6,516 nt of DNA, taken from the NCBI GenBank assembly GCA_937859005.1, contig CALLYR010000182.1, positions 1 through 6,516 of the forward strand, read 5' to 3'. Under the pieces are notes generated by a model, which worked only from the letters and a program-made list of their open reading frames with translations, did not search any database and was not told the origin of the DNA. The number at the start of each line of letters is the position of its first letter. Position 1 is the stretch's first letter. A program made the position numbers and the translations under genes. Origin of the DNA: an uncultured Paracoccus sp. Lineage in GTDB: Bacteria > Pseudomonadota > Alphaproteobacteria > Rhodobacterales > Rhodobacteraceae. This document shows, one piece after another, positions 1-5,836 of this stretch.

Positions 1-187
1 CGTTGATCAGGCTGGACTTGCCCACGTTCGACCGGCCGGCGAAGCAGACCTCGGGCCGGTCGGCGGGGGGCAGGCCGTTCATCGCGACCACGCCCTTGAC
101 GAAATCGACCGGACCCGCGAACAGCAGCCGCCCGGCCTCGGCAGCCTCGGGGGCCGGTTCGGGGGCGGGGGGAAAGGCGACCTTCAC
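1..187 (-). CDS. engB: EngB (YihA/YsxC) ribosome-biogenesis GTPase, N-terminal part
   Basis: This is the first 62 residues of a TRAFAC-class GTPase; the rest lies beyond the left edge. In the family, EngB is a cytoplasmic GTPase that assists late assembly of the 50S ribosomal subunit. Seen here: a variable Pro/Ala-rich N-terminus, the pre-G1 segment LLFAGPVDFVKGVVAMNGLP (residues 21-40), and the G1/P-loop GRSNVGKSS (51-59) followed by LIN, which is the EngB signature. The G2-G5 motifs are outside the window. The start is a GTG that overlaps the TGA of the upstream MOSC gene as GTGA. A GGAG five bases upstream supports it, and it leaves a normal lead of about 50 residues before G1. The gene closes a probable yidC-MOSC-engB operon and is likely translationally coupled to the MOSC gene. 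Identification is very secure; only the exact start is open. Confidence 0.95.
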   Translation of the reverse strand, partial: MKVAFPPAPEPAPEAAEAGRLLFAGPVDFVKGVVAMNGLPPADRPEVCFAGRSNVGKSSLIN

Positions 188-939
188 AGCAACTCCACCC
201 TGTCGCCGGGCCGGATCGCGCCGGGCGCCGTGACCTCGGCATAGATGCCGAAATCGGCGCTGTGAAAGGCCGCGGTCAGTTCGCGCGGCATGTCCCCGTC
301 CAGACGCCCGGTGTCGGTGTTCGCGCTGGTCGCGGCGCAGCGCCCGATCAGCGAACGGACCTTGAATTCGGCCTTGCCGATCCGCAGCGGCATCTGTTTC
401 AGTTCGTTTTCATGAAAGGGCGGCCAGCCGTCGATCCACAGATTGGCCCGCCAGCGCGGCAGGCCCAGCGGGCGGCCCAGCCGAGATTCGACCGCGGCCA
501 GCGAGGACAGCGACAGGATCGAGACATAAGGTTCGCGCATATCCGTCAGCGCCTGCGGGCCTTCGGCCAGACGGGCGGCGGGGGCCTTGCCCGAATCGGC
601 CCAAAGGGGTTCCAGCCAGTCGATCAGCGGACCGTCGTCGCCCGCGGGATCGAAGCGCAGCGTGGGCCGTTCGGGATGGGTCAGCACCAGCATCTCCTCG
701 TGCCAGCCGCCGCGCACGGCCTGCAGCGAGGCCGCCGCGGCCCCGCGCAGGAATGCCGTCTTGGGCAACCAGCGGTGCAGCGCGCCGTCCACGATCTGCC
801 CCGGCATGTCCCCATGCAGGACGGCGAAACGGCGGTCGCCGGGCAGGGGCTGCCCGGCGGTCAGACTGACCTCATCCAGTTCCTCGCCCCCGATCGCCTT
901 GACCGGATAGCGGAAGATGCGGGCCAGCCGTGCCGTCAC
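184..939 (-). CDS. MOSC-domain protein with MOSC N-terminal beta-barrel
   Basis: A 251-residue protein, a normal length for bacterial proteins that pair the MOSC N-terminal beta-barrel with a MOSC domain. The N-terminus has the characteristic opening RIFRYPVKAIGGEELDEV (residues 8-25) and GDRRFAV (34-40). The MOSC half contains RWRANLWIDG (162-171), the Leu-rich IGKAEFKV stretch (187-194) and GRC at 199-201. Cys201 matches the conserved cysteine that binds sulfur or the molybdenum cofactor in MOCOS and mARC relatives. Family members handle sulfur transfer or Moco-dependent reduction of N-hydroxylated compounds, but the substrate here cannot be read from sequence. The motif after the Cys is TSANTDTG where relatives usually have a TxVDPxTG-like form. 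The GTG start overlaps the yidC TGA as GTGA. Reading the same frame further upstream only gives a low-quality extension antisense-free but inside yidC, so I reject it. No clear Shine-Dalgarno is visible, so translation probably depends on reinitiation after yidC. Confidence 0.9.
   Translation of the reverse strand: MTARLARIFRYPVKAIGGEELDEVSLTAGQPLPGDRRFAVLHGDMPGQIVDGALHRWLPKTAFLRGAAAASLQAVRGGWHEEMLVLTHPERPTLRFDPAGDDGPLIDWLEPLWADSGKAPAARLAEGPQALTDMREPYVSILSLSSLAAVESRLGRPLGLPRWRANLWIDGWPPFHENELKQMPLRIGKAEFKVRSLIGRCAATSANTDTGRLDGDMPRELTAAFHSADFGIYAEVTAPGAIRPGDRVELL
193..196 (-). promoter_or_regulatory. Ribosome binding site of engB
   Basis: On the minus strand a GGAG (within GGTGGAG) sits five bases before the GTG start, inside the last codons of the MOSC gene. 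It favours this non-ATG start over internal ATG codons such as the one in the VAMNGL segment, which would remove conserved residues. Confidence 0.55.
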
Positions 940-2798
940 TTTCGCGGTCCGCGGCTGGGCAGGCCCGAACGGATGTTGCCGAACAGATTCGGCCGGTGCC
1001 CGTGCATCGACATGATCGTGTATTGCTGGACGATGGTGATGACGTTGTTGGTGATCCAGTACAGCACCAGTCCCGAGGCGAAGCCCCCCAGCATGAACAT
1101 GAAGATCCACGGCATCCAGGCAAAGATCATCTTCTGCGCCGGATCGGCGGGGGCGGGGTTCAGCTTCTGCTGCAGCCACATGCTGATGCCCAGCACGATC
1201 GCCAGCAGCGGCAGCGAGAACGAATGCAGCATCGTTCCCTGCGCCGGCGCCGCAAAGGGCAGCAGCCCGAACAGGTTCAGCAGGCTGGACGGATCGGGCG
1301 CCGACAGGTCGCGGATCCAGCCGATCCACGGCGCGTGACGCAGTTCCAGCGTGACGAAGATCACCTTGTAGAGCGAGAAGAAGATCGGGATCTGCAGCAG
1401 CATCGGCAGGCAGCCCGCGGCCGGGTTGACCTTTTCCCGCTTGTAGAGCGCCATCACCTCCTGCTGGTATTTCATCCGGTCGTCGCCGGTGCGCTCCTTG
1501 ATCGCCTCCATTTCCGGCTGCAACTCGCGCATCCGGGCCATCGAGACATAGGACTTGCGCGCCAGCGGGAAGACCAGCGCCTTCAGCACGAAGGTCAGCG
1601 CGATGATCGCCCAGCCCATATTGCCGATCAGGCCGTGCAGCCAGTGCAGGACGCGGAAGATCGGCTTGGTCAGGAAATAGAACCAGCCCCAGTCGATGGA
1701 ATCGACGAAACGGTCGATGCCCTTCGTTTCCTGATAGCGGTTGATGACCTCCCATTCCTTGGCGCCGGCGAACAGATAGCTGGCAGAACTAACCTGGGCG
1801 CCGGGCGCCACGGTCTGCATCGGCAGGCGGGTCTCGGTCTGATAGATGTCGGCCCCCGGCGCGTATTTCACGACCGAGGTGAAGCTTTGTCCCGGCGCCG
1901 GGATCAGCGTCGTCATCCAGTATTTGTCGGTAAAGCCGATCCAGCCGTTTTGCGCGACCTGCATGATTTCGGCCGGCCCTTCGGGCCCGCTGGCGTCGAG
2001 CTTGACGATGTCCTTGTATTTCTCCTCGACCAGTTCCCCGTCGGTCATGCCGACCGCGCCTTCGTGCAGGACGAAATAGTTCTGGGTGTCGGGTTGGCCG
2101 TGGCGCGCAAGGATGCCATAGGGCGCGGCCGAAAACGGTGTCCCGGCAGTGTTTTCAAGGCTTTGCGTGACGGTGAACAGGAACCGGTCGTCCAGTTCGA
2201 ACGTGCGGCGGAAGATCTGGCCTGCGCCGTTGTCCCAGGCCAGCGTGACCGGCTGTCCGGGGGCCAGCGTGCCGCCGCTTTCCAGCGTCCACAGCGTTGC
2301 GGGCGTGGGGACCAGCGCCGGATCGGTGCCGGGGCCGGGCAGCCAGCCATAGACGGCGTAATAAGGTTTCTGCACCACCAGTTCGACATCGGCGCCGGGC
2401 GCCGCGGGGGTGCCGGTGGTTTCCACCCGCGGCTGCGCGGTGGGCGACAGCAGCCGCACGAAGGGCGAGTTCGGGTCCAGCGTCTCGCGATAGCCGGTCA
2501 GCAGCAGGTCGTCGATCCGCCCCCCCGCCAGCGAGATCGAGCCTTCCAGCGCGGGCGATCTGATCGCCACCCGTCCTGCCGCCAGCACGGGATCGTCGGG
2601 CGACCCGCTCAGCGGCGGGGCGGCGGCGGCCTGTCCGGCAGGGGTTGCGGGTGCGGCCGGCGCGGGGAGCTGGGACGCGGCGGTCTGATCGGCGGGCGCG
2701 GGCACGGGCGGCTCGGGCGCGAAGAAGGCATACCAGCCGATCATCACCAGGGCGGACAGCACCATGGCAAGAATCAGGTTGCGATTGTTGTCGTCCAT
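936..2798 (-). CDS. yidC: Membrane protein insertase YidC
   Basis: A 620-residue YidC/Oxa1/Alb3 insertase of the Gram-negative type. It inserts and folds inner-membrane proteins alone or with SecYEG. Seen in order: the start MDDNNRNLIL with an N-terminal membrane anchor (about 7-27), a Pro/Ala-rich linker (28-66), the large periplasmic P1 beta domain (about 70-355), then the conserved insertase core. The core has hydrophobic segments at about 372-392, 395-412, 464-484, 505-543 (broken by a short loop) and 558-590. Between the second and third core-region hydrophobic segments is the cytoplasmic C1 helical hairpin (about 416-455: SMARMRELQPEMEAIKER, ending MALYKREKVNPAAGCLPML). The hydrophilic-groove position that is Arg366 in E. 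coli is Lys406 here. The C-terminal tail is short and basic. The ATG at 2798 is the family-standard start; an upstream in-frame TTG would add 19 unconserved residues. The gene is followed by the overlapping MOSC gene. It is preceded by a 99-base gap with a promoter candidate rather than the usual rnpA/yidD. Confidence 0.98.
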   Translation of the reverse strand: MDDNNRNLILAMVLSALVMIGWYAFFAPEPPVPAPADQTAASQLPAPAAPATPAGQAAAAPPLSGSPDDPVLAAGRVAIRSPALEGSISLAGGRIDDLLLTGYRETLDPNSPFVRLLSPTAQPRVETTGTPAAPGADVELVVQKPYYAVYGWLPGPGTDPALVPTPATLWTLESGGTLAPGQPVTLAWDNGAGQIFRRTFELDDRFLFTVTQSLENTAGTPFSAAPYGILARHGQPDTQNYFVLHEGAVGMTDGELVEEKYKDIVKLDASGPEGPAEIMQVAQNGWIGFTDKYWMTTLIPAPGQSFTSVVKYAPGADIYQTETRLPMQTVAPGAQVSSASYLFAGAKEWEVINRYQETKGIDRFVDSIDWGWFYFLTKPIFRVLHWLHGLIGNMGWAIIALTFVLKALVFPLARKSYVSMARMRELQPEMEAIKERTGDDRMKYQQEVMALYKREKVNPAAGCLPMLLQIPIFFSLYKVIFVTLELRHAPWIGWIRDLSAPDPSSLLNLFGLLPFAAPAQGTMLHSFSLPLLAIVLGISMWLQQKLNPAPADPAQKMIFAWMPWIFMFMLGGFASGLVLYWITNNVITIVQQYTIMSMHGHRPNLFGNIRSGLPSRGPRK

Positions 2799-2833
2799 CC
2801 GAGGACCCCGGCGGTTTGGGGAAATACGCGCCG

Positions 2834-2862
2834 CTTCAATCGGACCCCCCTGCAAAGGTCAA
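2834..2862 (-). promoter_or_regulatory. Candidate sigma-70-type promoter of yidC
   Basis: On the minus strand a TTGACC (inside CTTGACC, 2857-2863) is followed 17 bases later by TTGAAG (2834-2839). CTTGAC is the typical alphaproteobacterial -35 element. The -10 matches the consensus at only three of six positions, so this is a moderate call. Transcription would begin near 2827 and leave a leader of about 28 bases before the yidC ATG. Confidence 0.35.
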
Positions 2863-2876
2863 GCGGAATTGGCCTT

Positions 2877-2891
2877 CCGCATCCGATGCGG
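2877..2891 (-). terminator. Small hairpin after the pfkB stop codon
   Basis: CCGCAT and ATGCGG form a perfect 6-bp stem with a 3-base loop, starting six bases after the kinase TGA on the minus strand. There is no T-run after it (the next bases are AAGGCC), so it is not a classic intrinsic terminator. It could be a weak terminator, an RNA-stabilising end or chance at this GC content. Confidence 0.3.
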
Positions 2892-2897
2892 CCCCGG

Positions 2898-3869
2898 TCA
2901 GATCGGGGTGACGACGCGTTCGGCGTAAAGGCGGGCCACATCGTCGGGGCGGCACAGTTCGGTCGCGGGCGTCATGCAGGTGGCCGCCGCTGCCGCCGCG
3001 CCCAGTCCCAGCGCATCGGGCACCGGCCAGCCGCGCGCCAGTCCCAGCGCATAGCCCGCAACGAAGCTGTCGCCTGCGCCGACCTTGCTGACGACGCGGA
3101 CGGGCGGCGCCTCGGCGTGCCAGCGGCCCTCGGGGCTGGCGACGATATTGCCGTCCGCGCCCCGCGCGACGATCACCGCCCGCGCCGCGCCCGACGCGGC
3201 CAGTTCGGACGCGAAATCCGCCGTATCGGCCCGGCTCGGCAGATCCCGGCCGGCCAGCCCCTGTCCCTCGGCCTCGTCCATGCGCAGCACGTCCACCGGC
3301 GCGTCCCGCCCCGCGGCCACCGTGGCCAGCGCCGCCCCCGATGTGTCCACGAACAGCCGGCTGCCGGTCCCCCACAGCCGCGCCGCCAGCAGCGCCGCGA
3401 ATTCGGCCGGCACACCCGGCGGGTTCGACCCCGACAGGACCACGATGCCGTCGGGCCGCGCGATCGACACCACCGCGTCCAGCGCCTGCCGCACGTCGAT
3501 CGGGTCCCATTCCGGGCCCGGCAGGACGAAGCGATACTGTTCCCCCGTGCCGCGGTCGGTGACGGCCATCGAATGCCGGGTTTCGCCCGGCCCGTCCAGG
3601 CGCACGACCGGCAGGCCTTCCTCGGCCAGCAGATCGCACATCCGCTTGCCCGTGGGGCCGCCCAGCGCCACCAGCGCGGTCGAGCGCCCGCCCATCCGGG
3701 CGATCGCCCGGCTGACGTTGATCCCGCCGCCGCCGGGATCGACCGTGGGCGCATCGCAGCGCAGCTTGAGTTCCGGCACCACTTCATCGACGCTGGTCGA
3801 AAGGTCCAGCGCCGGGTTCAGCGTGACCGTCAGGACCGGCGCCTGTCCTGCTCTTACCGCTGGCGTCAT
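2898..3869 (-). CDS. pfkB: PfkB-family sugar-phosphate kinase, 6-phosphofructokinase II-like
   Basis: A 323-residue ribokinase-fold kinase that resembles E. coli Pfk-2 (ATP + fructose-6-phosphate to fructose-1,6-bisphosphate) more than FruK or LacC. Seen: NPALD with Asp22, KLRCDAP (35-41), signature 1 PGGGGINVSRAIA (45-57), GEQYRFVLPG (109-118), SGSNPPGV (146-153), VDTSGAAL (174-181), and signature 2 VGAGDSFVAGY (263-273) with catalytic-base candidate Asp267. The GGGGIN form, without the Lys of the GGKGIN motif in 1-phosphofructokinases, points to the Pfk-2 type. The motif that is KPNQKE in Pfk-2 is RMDEAE here (196-201): the Glu is kept, the Asn is Asp. The ATG overlaps the metallopeptidase TGA as ATGA, so the two are probably co-translated. 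An alternative GTG nine bases upstream is possible but less likely. The substrate is inferred: a tagatose- or another hexose-phosphate is not excluded. Confidence 0.85.
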   Translation of the reverse strand: MTPAVRAGQAPVLTVTLNPALDLSTSVDEVVPELKLRCDAPTVDPGGGGINVSRAIARMGGRSTALVALGGPTGKRMCDLLAEEGLPVVRLDGPGETRHSMAVTDRGTGEQYRFVLPGPEWDPIDVRQALDAVVSIARPDGIVVLSGSNPPGVPAEFAALLAARLWGTGSRLFVDTSGAALATVAAGRDAPVDVLRMDEAEGQGLAGRDLPSRADTADFASELAASGAARAVIVARGADGNIVASPEGRWHAEAPPVRVVSKVGAGDSFVAGYALGLARGWPVPDALGLGAAAAAATCMTPATELCRPDDVARLYAERVVTPI

Positions 3870-4273
3870 TCCCACCACCGGTCGATGCGGGCGATGTCGT
3901 CGTCGGACCAGCCGAAATGATGCGCCAGTTCATGGACCACCACATGGCCGACCAGCGCGCCCAGCGTCACGTCGCCCCGTTCCGCCCATTCGTCCAGGAT
4001 CGGCCGGCGGAACAGCCAGACCGTGTCGGGGAAATGCTGCGGATCGCTGACGGTCTTTTCCGTCAGCGGCACGCCGTCGTAAAGCCCGGTCAGTTCCAGC
4101 GGATCGTCGATTTCCAGCTCGTCCAGAACGTCCTCGCCCGGCAGGTCATCGACCCGCAGGATCACGTCCAGCGCGTGGCCCGCAAATTCTGAGGGCAGGC
4201 CCGCGATCACCTCGCGCGCCATCGCCTCGATCTGGTCTGCCGTGGGCGCAGTCGCTTCGGTCCAGTCGGGCAT
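3866..4273 (-). CDS. Small zincin-like metallopeptidase family protein (HExxH)
   Basis: A 135-residue acidic, soluble protein with no signal peptide, matching the short bacterial 'metallopeptidase family protein' group (formerly DUF1025, minimal zincin-like fold). The zinc motif is HELAHHFG (residues 114-121): His114 and His118 as zinc ligands and Glu115 as the general base. It is followed by the family-typical tail GWSDDDIARID (121-131), whose acidic residues probably supply the third ligand. Upstream are LYDGVPL (64-70) and PDTVWLFRRPILDEWA (82-97), also typical. Substrate and physiological role of this family are not established, and proteolysis has not generally been shown. The ATG at 4273 is supported by GGGAG eight bases upstream. 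The gene leads the leftward unit, is coupled by ATGA to the kinase and is divergent from gltX. Family assignment is secure, function is not. Confidence 0.88.
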   Translation of the reverse strand: MPDWTEATAPTADQIEAMAREVIAGLPSEFAGHALDVILRVDDLPGEDVLDELEIDDPLELTGLYDGVPLTEKTVSDPQHFPDTVWLFRRPILDEWAERGDVTLGALVGHVVVHELAHHFGWSDDDIARIDRWWE

Positions 4274-4360
4274 GGCAGGCTCTCCCACTTGCGGTGTCAG
4301 GCCCCGATATGGACAAAAACGCCCGCCTGTGAAAGAGCGTGACCACCCAAGGAGACGCCG
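4274..4360. promoter_or_regulatory. Divergent intergenic region between the metallopeptidase gene and gltX
   Basis: These 87 bases must carry the start signals of both divergent genes. The left end holds the metallopeptidase Shine-Dalgarno (GGGAG on the minus strand, 4282-4286). Candidate promoter boxes are weak. For gltX, TTGCGG (4289-4294) lies 17 bases before GACAAA (4312-4317). For the leftward gene, TTCACA (4328-4333) lies 16 bases before CATATC (4306-4311), both read on the minus strand. The A/T-richer core GATATGGACAAAAA (4306-4319) is the likeliest melting region. I see no clear operator palindrome. Confidence 0.4.
4349..4354 (+). promoter_or_regulatory. Ribosome binding site of gltX
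   Basis: AAGGAG lies six bases before the ATG at 4361. It is the strongest Shine-Dalgarno in the window and fixes the gltX start, which also places the HIGH-type motif at the usual distance from the N-terminus. Confidence 0.85.
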
Positions 4361-5701
4361 ATGACCACCACCCGCTTCGCGCCCTCGCCCACCGGCCGCA
4401 TCCATGTGGGCAACCTGCGGACCGCGCTGATGAATTACCTGATCGCGCGCAAGGCGGGGGGGAGGTTCATCCTGCGGCTGGACGATACCGACCGCGAACG
4501 GTCGAAGCAGGAATACGCCGAAGGCATCCGGCGCGACCTCGAATGGCTGGGCCTGACCTGGGACCGGATCGAGCGGCAGTCGGACCGGCTGGACCGCTAT
4601 GCCGAGGCCGCAGACCAACTGCGGGCCGCGGGACGGCTTTACGAGGTGTTCGAGACGCCGACCGAGCTGGACCTGAAGCGCAAGAAACAGCTGAACATGG
4701 GCCGTCCGCCCGTCTATGACCGCGCCGGGCTGAACCTGTCCGACGAGGACAAGGACCGGCTGCGGGCCGAGGGGCGCGAGGGTTACTGGCGGTTCAGGCT
4801 GGATCAGGAACGGATCGAATGGCCCGACGGCATCATCGGCGACGTATCGATCGACGCGGCGTCCGTCAGCGATCCGGTGCTGATCCGGGCGGACGGGCAG
4901 GTGCTCTATACCTTCGCATCCTCGGTCGATGACGTGGACATGGGCGTGACCGACATCGTGCGCGGCGCCGACCATGTGACCAATACCGCGACCCAGATCC
5001 AGATCATCCGCGCGCTGGGCGGCCAGCCGCCGCGCTTTGCCCATCACAGCCTGCTGACCGGCCCCCAGGGCGAGGAACTGTCCAAGCGGCTTGGCACGCT
5101 CAGCCTGCGCGACCTGCGCGAACAGGGCGTCGCCCCCGAGGCGCTGTTGTCGCTGATGGCGCGGCTGGGGTCGAACCAGCCGGTCGAGTTGCGCATGACG
5201 CTGGACGAACTGGCCGAGGGGTTCGATCTGGGCCAGTTCGGCGCCTCGCCCACGAAATTCGACGCAGCCGACCTGTGGCCGCTGACGCGCGAGCGCAACC
5301 AGCATCTGCCGTTCGATGCCGTGCGCGAGCGGATCAGGGCGCTGGGGGTGCCGGACGGGATCGCCGAACGCTTCTGGACGGTGGCGAAGGCCAATATCAC
5401 CACGCTCGACGATCTGGCGCCGTGGTGGACGCTGATGCGCGACGGGGCGGACCCGGCGGTCGCGCCCGAGGACGCCGATTTCGTGGCGCAGGCGATGGCG
5501 ATGCTGCCCGCCCGCCCGTGGACAGACGCGACCTGGGGCGAATGGACCAATGCGGTCAAGGCCGCGACGGGCCGCAAGGGCAAGGGCCTGTTCATGCCGC
5601 TGCGCAAGGCGCTGACCGGCATGGACCATGGCCCGGAAATGGGCGAACTGATGCCGCTGTTGCAGGTGGTCCGGGCCGCCCAGCGCGACGAAAACGCCTG
5701 A
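4361..5701 (+). CDS. gltX: Glutamate--tRNA ligase (glutamyl-tRNA synthetase)
   Basis: A 446-residue class I aminoacyl-tRNA synthetase that activates Glu with ATP and charges tRNA(Glu); in bacteria lacking GlnRS it may also charge tRNA(Gln) for GatCAB. Seen: RFAPSPTGRIHVGNLRTAL (residues 5-23) with HVGN as the HIGH signature, RLDDTDRERS (39-48), the acceptor-binding insertion with NMGRPPVYD (112-120) and GYWRFRL (141-147), RGADHVTNTATQIQIIRALG (201-220), and ELSKRLG (239-245) as the KMSKS-type loop. The C-terminal anticodon-binding region includes GRKGKGLFMPLRKALTG (404-420). It is shorter than the E. coli enzyme (471 residues). No zinc-binding cysteine cluster is present: the only cysteine-type positions are absent altogether. 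Alphaproteobacteria often have two gltX genes; the length and the ELSKRLG loop suggest that this is one of such a pair, which is an inference. It is preceded by a strong ribosome binding site and is followed by a gap with palindromic repeats. Confidence 0.96.
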   Translation: MTTTRFAPSPTGRIHVGNLRTALMNYLIARKAGGRFILRLDDTDRERSKQEYAEGIRRDLEWLGLTWDRIERQSDRLDRYAEAADQLRAAGRLYEVFETPTELDLKRKKQLNMGRPPVYDRAGLNLSDEDKDRLRAEGREGYWRFRLDQERIEWPDGIIGDVSIDAASVSDPVLIRADGQVLYTFASSVDDVDMGVTDIVRGADHVTNTATQIQIIRALGGQPPRFAHHSLLTGPQGEELSKRLGTLSLRDLREQGVAPEALLSLMARLGSNQPVELRMTLDELAEGFDLGQFGASPTKFDAADLWPLTRERNQHLPFDAVRERIRALGVPDGIAERFWTVAKANITTLDDLAPWWTLMRDGADPAVAPEDADFVAQAMAMLPARPWTDATWGEWTNAVKAATGRKGKGLFMPLRKALTGMDHGPEMGELMPLLQVVRAAQRDENA

Positions 5702-5709
5702 CCGGGCCG

Positions 5710-5735
5710 CCGCAGGGTGCGGGGGTCCCCGCACC
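5710..5735 (-). repeat. REP-like palindromic element, copy 1 (inverted)
   Basis: The arms GGTGCGGG and CCCGCACC form a perfect 8-bp stem around a 4-base loop (5716-5735). Read on the minus strand it continues into a tail, giving CGCACCCTGCGG. The same arm start GGTGCG and a tail differing at one of 12 bases recur in copy 2 on the opposite strand. It begins nine bases after the gltX stop. No T-run follows on either strand, so it is not a standard intrinsic terminator, although it could stop or stabilise gltX mRNA. Confidence 0.65.
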
Positions 5736-5755
5736 ATTCCGGCGCGGCCCCTGAA

Positions 5756-5782
5756 GGTGCGTGGAAACCACGCACCCTACGG
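5756..5782 (+). repeat. REP-like palindromic element, copy 2
   Basis: The arms GGTGCGTGG (5756-5764) and CCACGCACC (5768-5776) form a perfect 9-bp stem with loop AAA, followed by the tail CTACGG. It is the same element as copy 1 in the opposite orientation: the outer six bases of each arm and 11 of the 12 bases in CGCACCCT(A/G)CGG are shared, while the inner stem and loop differ but remain self-complementary. That is the pattern expected of repeats selected for structure. Confidence 0.7.
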
Positions 5783-5836
5783 GTCCAGCGATCTGGCGCG
5801 GTCCCTGTTTGTGGCCACATCCTGCGGCGTCGGCGC

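Noticed and set aside
262..1338. Plus-strand frame of 358 codons, and other shorter frames over the same genes
   Set aside because: They are antisense to the MOSC and yidC genes, with low-complexity translations and no recognisable ribosome binding sites or domains.
940..1755. Upstream in-frame extension of the MOSC protein to 523 residues
   Set aside because: The extension runs inside yidC in another frame and has no family features. The GTG overlapping the yidC stop gives the normal MOSC N-terminus.
2799..2855. TTG start 19 codons upstream of the yidC ATG
   Set aside because: The added residues are not conserved and would cover the likely promoter spacer. MDDNNRN is the standard alphaproteobacterial YidC N-terminus.
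3870..3878. GTG start three codons before the kinase ATG
   Set aside because: Possible, but the ATG in the ATGA overlap is the simpler choice and nothing conserved lies before it.
930..3920. Very long open frame (about 996 codons) on the plus strand
   Set aside because: It lies antisense to yidC and the kinase gene, which have clear family motifs. Its translation is rich in Arg, Gln, His and Gly with no domain pattern. High GC content removes stop codons from the antisense frame.
4274..5737. Long minus-strand frame running from the metallopeptidase back across gltX
   Set aside because: It is the shadow of gltX codons on the opposite strand. The ATG at 4273 with GGGAG upstream is the natural metallopeptidase start.
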